From contig LWDH01000045.1 of assembly GCA_002083395.1 (NCBI GenBank), positions 1 through 54,765 of the forward strand: a stretch of DNA of 54,765 nt. The letters run 5' to 3'. Below are positions 26,159-36,200 of this stretch, one piece after another. This DNA is from Proteobacteria bacterium SG_bin4 (GTDB lineage: Bacteria > Pseudomonadota > Gammaproteobacteria > Burkholderiales > Nitrosomonadaceae). The notes under the pieces are model-generated. The model searched no databases. It was not told the origin of the DNA and was given only the letters and a program-made list of their open reading frames with translations. The translations under genes were made by a program, and so were the position numbers. Position 1 is the stretch's first letter. Every line of letters starts with the position of its first letter.

Positions 26159-26854
26159 TCAATATTGGATGCTCAGTTGCTTATCAAGTAATTCCAGTCT
26201 TTCCGGGGTGCCCACATCGATCCATTGCCCGGAATAATGCTGTCCGGTGACTTTGCCCTCGGTGATTGCGCACCGTAGCAACGGCGCCAGTTTCACAGCT
26301 TGCCCCGGTTCGATATTCTGGAAGAGTTGGGGCTGATAAATGCCGATACCGCTAAATGTCAATCGCTCCGATTCTGTCAGAGTTACCCAACCATCCCGCA
26401 ATGCAAAATCGCCTTCGCTATGATGCGGTGGATTGCCAACCAGAACCAAGTGTGCCAATCGCTGATTGGGTTGGCGTTCCATCGCACGCAGAGTCGGTAT
26501 TAACAAGGCATAATCGAATTCACAGTAAATATCCGCATTGACAACCAGAAACGGTATGCTCTCCGCTTGCTTTGTCAGTAAAGGCAATGCATTAGTAATC
26601 CCGCCGGCGGTTTCCAAAACCACGGCTTCCGGTGAGTATTGGATATTAACACCGTACCGCTCGCCAGACCCCAAGGTTTGCTCGATCTTTTCACCGAGAT
26701 AGGCATGGTTAATGACGATATCGACAAAACCCGCGCGCGCCAGGTTGATGAGCTGATACTCGATCAGCGCTTTACCGCCCGCTTTCAACAATGGTTTCGG
26801 CACAGCATCGGTCAACGGGCGCATACGTTCCCCGCGACCAGCGGCGAGAATCAT
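26159..26854 (-). CDS. murU: N-acetylmuramate alpha-1-phosphate uridylyltransferase
   Basis: This 231-residue nucleotidyltransferase starts MILAAGRGERMRPLTDAVPKPLL, the nucleotide-binding loop of the family, with the metal-binding NADIYCEFDY motif later. With AmgK, encoded upstream with a 19-bp gap, it forms the recycling route that converts N-acetylmuramate to UDP-MurNAc and bypasses de novo synthesis. The ATG at 26854 is the only normal start codon near the family N terminus. Family members with other sugar specificity exist, but the amgK neighbour supports MurU. Confidence 0.88.
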   Translation of the reverse strand: MILAAGRGERMRPLTDAVPKPLLKAGGKALIEYQLINLARAGFVDIVINHAYLGEKIEQTLGSGERYGVNIQYSPEAVVLETAGGITNALPLLTKQAESIPFLVVNADIYCEFDYALLIPTLRAMERQPNQRLAHLVLVGNPPHHSEGDFALRDGWVTLTESERLTFSGIGIYQPQLFQNIEPGQAVKLAPLLRCAITEGKVTGQHYSGQWIDVGTPERLELLDKQLSIQY

Positions 26855-26873
26855 CGCCTTATACGAACCCCGC

Positions 26874-27878
26874 TTAGAAGGTATAGCCAATTTTCCGGTC
26901 CGGCGCAACCGGATGTATTTCATCGAGTAGATTCAGCAATGGATTCAACTCGAGATAGCGCTCGCAGGCTTTCCGTAAATACTCCATCACCAGTGGCATA
27001 TCATTTAAGTACATGGTCTTTCCATCACGATAATTCAACCGGGCGAAAATCCCCAGCACTTTGAGATGACGTTGCACCCCCATCCATTCAAAATCCCTAT
27101 AAAAAGCTGCAAAGTCATTGCAAACGGGCAGGCCGGCTTTACGCGCCTTTTCCCAGTAACGAATCACCCAGTCCAACAACCGCTCTTCATCCCAACGGAT
27201 ATACGCATCTTTCAACAACGAGACCAAATCATAGGTAATCGGACCGAATACCGCGTCCTGAAAATCAATGATTCCCGGATTCGGCGTTGTTACCATGAGA
27301 TTGCGCGAATGATAATCACGATGAACCAGAACCCTCGGTTGCGCGAGATTGTTTTGCAGAATTTTGGCAAAGACTGCGTGTATCACCCCCTGCTGGTTAT
27401 CGTTCAAATTCAATTGCAAATGCCTAGCGATATACCAATCCGGAAATAAATCGAGTTCCCTTCGCAATAAGGCTTCATCGTAAGGCGACAAGCTTTCGGC
27501 GTGATGCGATAACTGCATTTTGACCAGCGCATCGGTGGCTGCATTGTACAACTGATCGGCATTCTCTGGCTGATCTGTCAGTGCCTGCAAAAAGGTTGTA
27601 TTGCCGAGATCCGATAGCAATAAAAATCCCCACTCCAGATTCCGCGCCACGATCGCCGGCACATGCACTCCGCTGCTTGCTAGAATCTCTGCAACTCGCA
27701 AAAACGGTTCGCAATCCTCATGCTGCGGCGGTGCATCCATGACAATCATCGTTTGGTCACTAAAGAAAATACGAAAGTAACGGCGAAAACTGGCATCCGC
27801 CGATGCCGGTTGCAGCGTAAAAGACTGTGTTGGAAATTGTTCTTTTATCCAACTTTCAAGCAAGTGTATACGTTCCAT
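26874..27878 (-). CDS. amgK: N-acetylmuramate/N-acetylglucosamine kinase
   Basis: A 334-residue aminoglycoside-phosphotransferase-fold kinase. The catalytic loop is VHRDYHSRNLMV and the metal-binding segment GIIDFQDAVFGPITYDLVSLLKD, and the N-terminal lobe has the DASFRRYFRI pattern of AmgK. It should phosphorylate the anomeric hydroxyl of MurNAc for MurU. It heads the leftward set amgK-murU-pepP-small membrane protein. Confidence 0.88.
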   Translation of the reverse strand: MERIHLLESWIKEQFPTQSFTLQPASADASFRRYFRIFFSDQTMIVMDAPPQHEDCEPFLRVAEILASSGVHVPAIVARNLEWGFLLLSDLGNTTFLQALTDQPENADQLYNAATDALVKMQLSHHAESLSPYDEALLRRELDLFPDWYIARHLQLNLNDNQQGVIHAVFAKILQNNLAQPRVLVHRDYHSRNLMVTTPNPGIIDFQDAVFGPITYDLVSLLKDAYIRWDEERLLDWVIRYWEKARKAGLPVCNDFAAFYRDFEWMGVQRHLKVLGIFARLNYRDGKTMYLNDMPLVMEYLRKACERYLELNPLLNLLDEIHPVAPDRKIGYTF

Positions 27879-28103
27879 TTATGTATTCGGACAAGTAACC
27901 GTTATAAAAAGTCCTGTAGCTAAGGGGATACCTCTATTCAGCAATAGCAGTACACATGGCAAAATTACAATTGCGCCCTGCTACTGGAACCTTGTTCAAT
28001 AACAGTGGATAATCAAACTTTGTAAAGACGGGCCATCGCAAATTTTAACACGTAGCCTATATTTGCTGATCAACTGGTAAATCCATTTATAAGGAGAAGA
28101 ATC

Positions 28104-28370
28104 ATGTTAAACAAAAATGTCATCGACGAAATCAATGCCAAAGTCAGCGAAATCATGCAAAACAGCCCTGCCAAGGATATCGAGAAAAACGTCAAGATGC
28201 TGTTATCAGGCGCATTTTCAAAACTGGATCTGGTGACTCGCGATGAATTTGATATCCAGCAGGAAGTGCTGCAGCGTACACGAGAAAAATTAATTATTCT
28301 CGAAGCGAAAGTGGCCGAACTCGAAGCACGGCTGAATCCACCTGCAGCCAAATCCGAATCCGTCAACTAA
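28104..28370 (+). CDS. ubiK: Ubiquinone biosynthesis accessory factor UbiK
   Basis: An 88-residue member of the YqiC/BMFP family. It has an amphipathic N-terminal helix (DEINAKVSEIMQNSPAKDIEKNVK), the DLVTRDEFDIQQEVL block and a C-terminal coiled coil that drives trimerisation. In E. coli the protein supports aerobic ubiquinone synthesis at the membrane together with UbiJ. GGAGAAG precedes the ATG. Confidence 0.9.
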   Translation: MLNKNVIDEINAKVSEIMQNSPAKDIEKNVKMLLSGAFSKLDLVTRDEFDIQQEVLQRTREKLIILEAKVAELEARLNPPAAKSESVN

Positions 28371-28392
28371 TCCGAGTCGTTGACTCAAAGAT

Positions 28393-28441
28393 CCATCGAA
28401 GGGCTCCGCAACATCACACGTGGTGGATGACCCTTCGATGG
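28393..28441. terminator. Perfect 11-bp inverted repeat after ubiK
   Basis: CCATCGAAGGG (28393-28403) matches CCCTTCGATGG (28431-28441) exactly, around a 27-base loop that can itself pair in part. It starts 22 bp after the ubiK stop. Only a weak T-run follows, so termination is likely but not certain; it could also be a remnant of a small repeat. Confidence 0.5.
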
Positions 28442-28600
28442 TTTCCAATTAAGCTGCCTATCCAAGCTTAATGGGGTTCAAAACTAATAAAGCGCAAGAA
28501 ATGACAGATATCATCAAGATAGACAAATTTCTGAGCACCACCCAATGCAGTAAATCGCTTGCGCGAGCAATTAATCGGTGCTTCCTCGATTGTCACACCG

Positions 28601-30112
28601 ATGTCACTTGCTGTTCTTTATAGCCGGGCGCTATCGGGCATCCAAGCACCGCTGGTAACGGTCGAAACGCACATTGCCAACGGTTTACCGAGTTTTACGA
28701 TCGTCGGTCTACCCGATACCGAAGTTAAAGAAAGCAAAGACCGCGTTCGCTCAGCATTGCAGAATGCGCAATTCAAGATCCCTCCGCAACGCATTACCGT
28801 TAATCTGGCGCCTGCCGATCTACCCAAGGAAAGCGGCCGTTTCGATCTGCCGATTGCGCTGGGAATACTGGCGGCCACCGGACAAATCCCCAGCGACAAA
28901 CTGGATCAATACGAGTGGGCCGGGGAACTCGCATTGACCGGAGAACTGCGCCCGATTCACGGCGCACTGGCGATGACTTATAACGCGTCGCAATCAGGAC
29001 GCAGCTTCGTGCTGCCGCAACAGAATGCCGCGGAAGCCGCGTTGGTCAAGAATGCCACAATCTACGCCGCGCAATCGTTGCTGCAAATCTGCGCGCACCT
29101 GAGCGGACAAAAACCGCTGCCCGTTTACCAAAATACCGCAGGGGATAACACAAGCCTACATGGTACATGTTACCCCGATTTGGATGAGGTCAAAGGACAA
29201 GCACACGCCAAGCGCGCGCTGGAAATTGCCGCTGCCGGCGGTCACAGTCTGTTGATGATCGGTCCGCCAGGTACCGGCAAGTCGATGCTGGCAACGCGCT
29301 TTCCCGGCATTCTACCGCCGATGACCGAAGCCGAAGCCTTGGAATCCGCCGCGATCCAATCGCTTGCTTTCGGCAGCTTTGACATCAGCAACTGGAAAAA
29401 CCGCCCCTTTCGCGCCCCGCACCATACCGCATCCGGCGTCGCGCTTGTCGGCGGTGGCAGCCACCCGCGTCCCGGTGAAATTTCACTCGCCATGCACGGC
29501 ATATTGTTCCTCGACGAACTCGCCGAATTCGACCGCAAAGTCCTGGAAGTCCTGCGCGAACCGCTCGAATCCGGCAAAATCACCATCTCCCGCGCCGCCC
29601 GTCAAGCCGAATTCCCCGCCCGTTTCCAACTCATCACTGCGATGAACCCCTGCCCTTGCGGCTATTTAGGTCATCCCTCCGGCAAATGCCACTGCACCCC
29701 CGACCAAATCGCCCGCTACCGTGGGCGAATCTCCGGCCCGTTACTCGACCGCATCGACATGCAAATCGAAGTACCCGCCGTGCCACAGCAGGAATTGATG
29801 AAACAACAAGCGGCCAGTGAGAAAAGTAGCACCGTCCGCCAGCGCGTTGAAAATGCCCACCAATTGCAGCTTGACCGGCAAGGAAAGACCAACAGCCGCT
29901 TGAGTGTTAAAGAAATCGACCGATTCTGCGCACTTGATAACGCGAGCGAGAATCTTCTGAAACAAGCGATCAGCCGCTTGAACCTATCCGCGCGTGCGTA
30001 TCATCGAATTCTCAAAGTCGCGCGCACCATTGCGGATTTGGCGGGAATCGAAAAAATCAACAATCAGCATATCGCGGAAGCGATTCAGTATCGCAAGTTG
30101 GATAGAAAATAA
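28601..30112 (+). CDS. comM: YifB/ComM-family AAA+ Mg-chelatase-like ATPase
   Basis: This 503-residue protein is a ComM-type hexameric helicase that promotes branch migration during natural transformation. It has the N-terminal ChlI-like domain (SRALSGIQAP, VETHIANGLPSFTIVGLPD), Walker A GPPGTGKS (221-228), Walker B ILFLDELAEF and the four-cysteine CPCGYLGHPSGKCHC segment. The ATG at 28601 gives the family N terminus. The gene is intact, but its last 462 bp have a second, diverged copy at 49467-49928, so the 3' third may have arrived with the island that follows. Confidence 0.93.
   Translation: MSLAVLYSRALSGIQAPLVTVETHIANGLPSFTIVGLPDTEVKESKDRVRSALQNAQFKIPPQRITVNLAPADLPKESGRFDLPIALGILAATGQIPSDKLDQYEWAGELALTGELRPIHGALAMTYNASQSGRSFVLPQQNAAEAALVKNATIYAAQSLLQICAHLSGQKPLPVYQNTAGDNTSLHGTCYPDLDEVKGQAHAKRALEIAAAGGHSLLMIGPPGTGKSMLATRFPGILPPMTEAEALESAAIQSLAFGSFDISNWKNRPFRAPHHTASGVALVGGGSHPRPGEISLAMHGILFLDELAEFDRKVLEVLREPLESGKITISRAARQAEFPARFQLITAMNPCPCGYLGHPSGKCHCTPDQIARYRGRISGPLLDRIDMQIEVPAVPQQELMKQQAASEKSSTVRQRVENAHQLQLDRQGKTNSRLSVKEIDRFCALDNASENLLKQAISRLNLSARAYHRILKVARTIADLAGIEKINNQHIAEAIQYRKLDRK
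29651..30112 (+). repeat. Left copy of the 462-bp direct repeat (3' part of comM)
   Basis: This segment is duplicated at 49467-49928. The first 71 bases are identical in both copies, and mismatches become frequent towards the 3' end. Homology stops at the stop codon. The pair brackets the toxin island and marks its probable boundaries. Confidence 0.9.
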
Positions 30113-30216
30113 TTGAAATAAGAAATAATACAAATTGTTTTCTTCAAAAATTATCTAGAGCCTTCTTGTCTTAGCCTTGGATTTCATCTTAGAATCAAAA
30201 TATTCAAAGAATTCTC

Positions 30217-30247
30217 TTACAAATAAAATGAAAAAAATTATTTGTAA
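30217..30247. promoter_or_regulatory. 10-bp inverted repeat upstream of the toxin operon
   Basis: TTACAAATAA (30217-30226) and TTATTTGTAA (30238-30247) are exact inverted copies 11 bases apart. The symmetry and position 40 bp before the TcB-TcC start suggest an operator for a dimeric regulator, possibly the double-HTH protein of the island. The A/T-only arms make a terminator unlikely. Confidence 0.4.
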
Positions 30248-30268
30248 AAAAGCCAGAATTTCTGTTCC

Positions 30269-30284
30269 ACACTCCAAGGAGTGT
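30269..30284 (+). promoter_or_regulatory. Ribosome site of the TcB-TcC gene inside a small hairpin
   Basis: AAGGAG (30276-30281) lies 5 bases before the ATG at 30287 and decides that start over the GTG at 30281. The same site is part of the inverted repeat ACACTC-CAAG-GAGTGT, which could partly hide it in the mRNA. Translational control is inference. Confidence 0.45.
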
Positions 30285-30286
30285 TT

Positions 30287-33200
30287 ATGAGTAACAAGGC
30301 TGGATCAATCAATGATTTAATTGCAGTCCCCAAGGGTGGTGGAGCACTTAAGGGGGTGGGCGAGAAATTTTCACCGGATCTACATACTGGAACCGGTAAT
30401 TTTACTGTTCCAATTGTTGTTCCACCTGGTAGGAACGGTTTTCAGCCACAATTGAATCTTGGTTATAGTACAGGATCCGGTAATGGATCTTTTGGTTTGG
30501 GTTGGAATCTCAGTATTCCTGGCGTAACTCGGCTAACTTCAAAAGGCGTGCCACAATATCGCGATCATGGCACTGAAGGTAATTCCGATATTTTTGTGCT
30601 TTCCGGTGCAGAAGATCTCGTAGAAATCTCTCAAACAAATGAAATACCTCGGCGCTATAAACCTCGAACTGAGGGTTTATTTGCCAAAATTGAACGATGG
30701 ACTACTGACGAAACCGATTATTGGACTGTAAGAAGCAAAGATGGATTAATCAGTACTTACGGTTCCGCAGAGCCTAGCAAGATTTGCACGGTTTCTGATC
30801 CAGCTGAAGTAAGCCATATTTTTTCCTGGCGACTTACCGAAACAACCGATCCTTTTGGAAACCGAATTGTTTATGAATACCACCGTGATCGATCTAACGA
30901 AAATCGCAAATGGGATCAGCTTTATCTTGAGCGCATCAGTTATGTCGATTTAGAAGGCAGCAATCAAGCCCCTTTCCTGGTCACTGTCGAGTTTATTTAT
31001 GATGATCAACCAGCACCTGCTGGAATAATTCCAGAAGTAAGCACTAAAACTCGCCCCGATCCATTTTCAGATTACCGAGCAGGTTTTGAAATTCGCACAC
31101 GATTCCGGTGTAAATGGATCATCGTACGCACCCATCCTGAAAAGAATCAGGTAACCCCAGTACGCGCATACGAACTCATCTATTTAGATGAAATTGCAGA
31201 TAAAGCTGATCTACCCCTAAATGGTCTATCGCTACTTTCCCGCATCAATGTAATTGGATTTAATGATCAAGGCGAATTTAGCCGGGAAATGCCCCCGCTT
31301 GATTTCGGCTACACACGATTTACCCCAGGCAACCAGAAATTTTCCACACTAACGGGTATGGATCTCCCCGCAACCTCACTGGCTAATCCCAATTTGGAAT
31401 TGGTTGATCTATTCGGACACGGCTTACCGGATATATTGGAATTAGGCGATACCGCACGCTTTTGGCGTAATCTCGGTAATGGAAAGTTCGATCGGCCTAA
31501 AACTATGCCCTCCGTCCCAGCAGGTCTGCGACTCAGTGATAGTGGCGTACAAATGCTTGATGCCAATGGTGATGGCCGCGCCGATCTGTTGGTTACAACT
31601 GGTGATCGGGCTGGTTATTATGCACTCGATTTTAATGCCGAATGGAATCGCAAATCATGGCGGCCTTATGTGCAGGCACCCAGTTTTAATTTGGAAGATC
31701 CTGAAGTTCGGCTTTTGGATTTAACCGGAGATGGTATTTCGGATGTTCTGCGCTCAAGCACCAGCTTCGAATGCTATTTCAATGATCCAGAATCGGGCTG
31801 GTTACCCAAAAATACCCGGCGAATCCAACGGCAGTCCTTGGATAGCTTTCCCAATGTGAATTTTTCCGATCCTCGTGTCAAGTTTGCCGATCTTTCCGGA
31901 GACGGTTTGCAAGACATCGCCTGGGTGCATGAAGGCCGTATCGATTATTGGCCAAATCTAGGGTATGGCCGCTGGGGTGGACGGATCACCATGTCGATTC
32001 CCGATCACCTACCTTTCCAATTTGATCCAGCAAGAGTAATTCTAGGAGATGTAGACGGCGACGGATTAGCTGATTTGCTATATGTATCTGATCGGGAAGT
32101 TATGCTTTGGATTAATCGTTGCGGTAATGGTTTTTCTGAGCCATTGATCATACAAGGAACACCATCTGTAACCAATATGGATACAGTCCGGCTAACAGAT
32201 TTGCATGGCACAGGTGTAGCGGGTATTTTATGGAGTCGGGATACAAGTAGCAATGGTCAACCCAATCACTTCTTTCTGGATCTTACCGGAGACGTTAAAC
32301 CTTACCTGCTAAATCGTATGGACAATAACCTCGGTGCAATTACCGAAGTGACCTACGCCTCATCCACCAAATTCTATCTTCGTGACCAGGAAAAACCCAC
32401 TACACAAAAAAAGCCTTCCACACAAGAAGAACCTACCACAGGTTGGCGCAGCACACTGCCTTTTCCCGTTCAAGTCGTCGAACGCGTTACCGTACGTGAC
32501 GAATTGTCCGGCGGCGTCCTAACAACTGAATATCGTTATCACCATGGATATTGGGATGGTGTAGAACGTGAATTTCGTGGATTTGGCATGGTCGAGCAAT
32601 TGGATACAGAAGTTTTTGATGCTTATTCCGGCCGCGCCTTAACCGGCAATATTGCAAGCTTGCAGCAGCTTTTGGCACAGGAAAACTTTGCTCCCCCGAT
32701 ATTAACGCGCACTTGGTTTCACCAAGGCCCGATTGATCCTGACGGCGATGGACATTGGCATGCAATGGATTATCAACAGGAGTATTGGGATGGCGATCCA
32801 AGTCTCTTGTCCGTATTTCCAGAAACACCTAATGCACTGCAAATACAACGCGATGCTCAGCGCAGTTTACGTGGCAGTATTTTACGCAGTGAAGTTTATG
32901 CACTCGATGGTTCGCCGCTACAAGACCGCCCTTACACGGTCACTGAGCACGCCTATGATGTACGCGAAGAAGAAGCACAAGACGAACCGACACGGCTACG
33001 CATTTTTTTTCCTTTCAACATTGCGCAGCGAACCACCCAATGGGAACGAGGTGAAGAACCGCAAACTCAACTCACCTTTATTTCCGGTTACGACGACGTA
33101 GGTCAACCCGCCCGTCAACTGACCATCGCTTGTCCAAGGAGTTGGCGCACATTGCAAGACACGCCTGCCGATGGATTTTTAGCCACCCTGACCCACACGC

Positions 33201-36200
33201 AATATGCAACAACAGAACGGGCAGAGCTTTATCTACGCGATCGCGTTGCGCGTTCGCGCGGCTTTGAATTAACTCAAACACCAAACAAATCGGTTTTGCA
33301 GCTCGTAAAAACAAATGAATCAAATTCTGAGTTACGATTGATTGCGGAATCACTCAATTTTTATGATGGAACTGAGGATGCCGCAACGAATTATGGCGCA
33401 TTCGAGGGTCTACCGAACGGTCAGGTTGGAAAATTTGGCGCTCTTGTTCGCACTGAAGCGTTGGTTATGACGAAAGCGCATCTTGAAGCAGCCTATGGTC
33501 AATCCATTCCGCCTTATCTCCAGCCCGATATCGCTTTCCAATCAACTGATGAATATCTACCGGCTTTTGTTTCAACGCTCACGCCATTGGCAGGTTATCG
33601 TTATCGCCAAGCCACGCAGAGCAATGCAGAAGGGTATTTCGTCTTAACTGCCAGCAAGCGGTATGATTTCCATAATGCAACCGGTAAAGGTCACGGTCTA
33701 ACACTTGCCCAACGAGATCCGTTCGGTCATGAAACAACCATAGACTACGATGCTTATCAATTATTGCCGGTTAAGGTAACTGGACCGACAGGCTTTACTA
33801 CCCAAGCCGAGTACGATATGCGGGTGTTTCAACCGAAACGGGTAATTGATCCTAACAACAATGTTTCCGAAGTTACCTATTCGCCAAGCGGTCTAATGAG
33901 CAAGACTTGGATGCGCGGCAAACGGGATGCGTCACCGCAAGATCCACGCAATTCAGGAGATCGCGAAATACCGAGCCTGGTCATGGAATACGATCTGCGT
34001 GCATATTACGATTCGAAACGGTTAACGCCAAACGATCCGCAACCGGTTTTTGTACGAGCAATTCGCCGGGTATTTTACGATAGCGACCCGGACGACACCG
34101 GCGAAACAATTGAAGCCCGTGAATATTCGGATGGTTTTGGACGCTTGCTGCAAACACGCACTCAAGGAGAAGACATCCGCTTTGGAGATTCCGTGTTCGG
34201 TGGAGGCAACGCAATATTACCGCTTGATCAAACCGTGGCAAGCAACAAGGCGATCATCGGGATTAGAAATACCGATCCTGCTCTGACTAACGTTATTGTC
34301 AGCGGTTGGCAGCGCTACGATAACAAAGGGCGAGTCATCGAAAAATACGAACCGTTTTACGATACCGGCTGGGTTTACCAGCCCGAGCAGGAAATACAAC
34401 TCGGCCAGCATGCCACCATGTATTATGATCCACGCGGCCAAGTCATCCGTACCGTCAATCCCGATGACTCGGAACAGCGGGTGATTTACGGCAGACCAAT
34501 CGATCTCGATAATCCGCCCTTATCGCCATGGGATACTAATCAGTTTATCCCCACTCCCTGGGAAGCTTACACCTACGATCCGAATGATAATGCCGGTCGC
34601 ACGCATGGTGACCAGGAGCCACATACGTTTTACACGCATCATTGGAATACTCCCGCCAGCATTGAAACAGATGCACTCGGGCGCACCATCCGCGCAGTTG
34701 CCCGTCACCGGGAATCTCCCTACGAGGATGGTACATTACCCCCCATTGAAGAACATACCACGCGCTCTACCTATGATATCCAAGGAAATTTGCTACAGAT
34801 TCGCGATGCACTCGGGCGCATAGCCTTTGAATACCAGTATGATCTGGCGCAGCATCCGCTGCGCACGGAAAGCATCGATGCCGGTCGCAAGTTGCTAGTG
34901 CTCGATGCAACCGGAAATCCGATCGAAAGCCGCGATGCCAAGGGTGCATTGACGCTTCATACTTACGATACCCTCAACCGGCCTACCCATCTCTGGGCGC
35001 GTGATGATCAAAATGATCCGATGTCGCTGCGCGAGCAGCTATTTTATGATCACGATATTACAAACCCCAGTGATGCAGATCATGACACCGCAAATAATCT
35101 GCTCGGCAAACTGTGGCGCCATCACGATGAAGCAGGTATTGTTACCATTCCCAGTTACGATTTCAAAAGCAATATCCTCGAATCGGCACGGCAAGTCGTA
35201 TCGGATGATTTCATGCTCGCCAGCTTTCGTGCGCAAACCGGCAAAGAATGGAAGCTACAAGCCCCGCGACTGGATTGGGCCAATCCGCCGGATAACTTAC
35301 TCGATCCAATAAATTACCGCACACGCAGTGGTTTTGATGCGCTCAACCGTATTAAATGGTCGGAATATCCCGAAGCAGCCAATGGTGAACGCTATCGATT
35401 GCGCCCCATTTACAACCGGGCCGGTGTTCTGGAGCAAGTTGATCTCGAAGGACCTTTGGATACGACCGGACAAGGGTCGAGAAAACCGTATGTGCACTAT
35501 ATTGCCTATAACGCCAAAGGGCAACGCACATTGATTGCCTACGGGAACGGCATCATGACACGCTATGCCTATGACCCGCTGACATTTCGTCTGGCTCGCT
35601 TGCGTAGCGACCGGTTCGATTTCCCTTCCGCTCCTTCCCCGGAGTACTTGCATTTTCAACCGCAAGGCGCGCCATTGCAGGACATCGCCTATTGGTATGA
35701 TCTCGCGGGCAATATTTTGGGCATGCTTGACCGCACCTCGGGGTGCGGCGTAGCTGGAAATCCGGAAGCGATCCATAACCAAGGAGAATTGCGCGAAAAA
35801 CTGGTTTCCGGTGATGCGCTTCAACGTTGCTTTGAATATGATTCGTTGTACCGCCTGATCTCTGCTACCGGCCGTGAGAGCAGTGATATCCCGATACCCC
35901 GCTCTTGGAGTGATAAACCGCGGAATGGCTACAACAGCGGCCGGCATGGCACACCCGATCAAGACAATGCCCCGCACCTGACTGCACTGTACTGGGAAGA
36001 ATACCGCTATGATGCCGCCGGCAACATGCTGACCTTGCGGCACAACCAAAGTACCCAGCGCAACGGCAGCACCGGCTGGGAAACCACTTGGTCGCGGCAT
36101 TTTGGCATGGATGGGCACACACCGGATGGCTGGCGCCGTGAAATAGCGGATCACCTCACTGACGATTGGGGAAACCAACCGAGCAATCGACTTACCCACG

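Noticed and set aside
35297..36199. 300-residue open frame antisense to the RHS part of the TcB-TcC gene
   Set aside because: It is a shadow of the strongly supported RHS frame; it has no domain, no ribosome site and repeat-derived composition.
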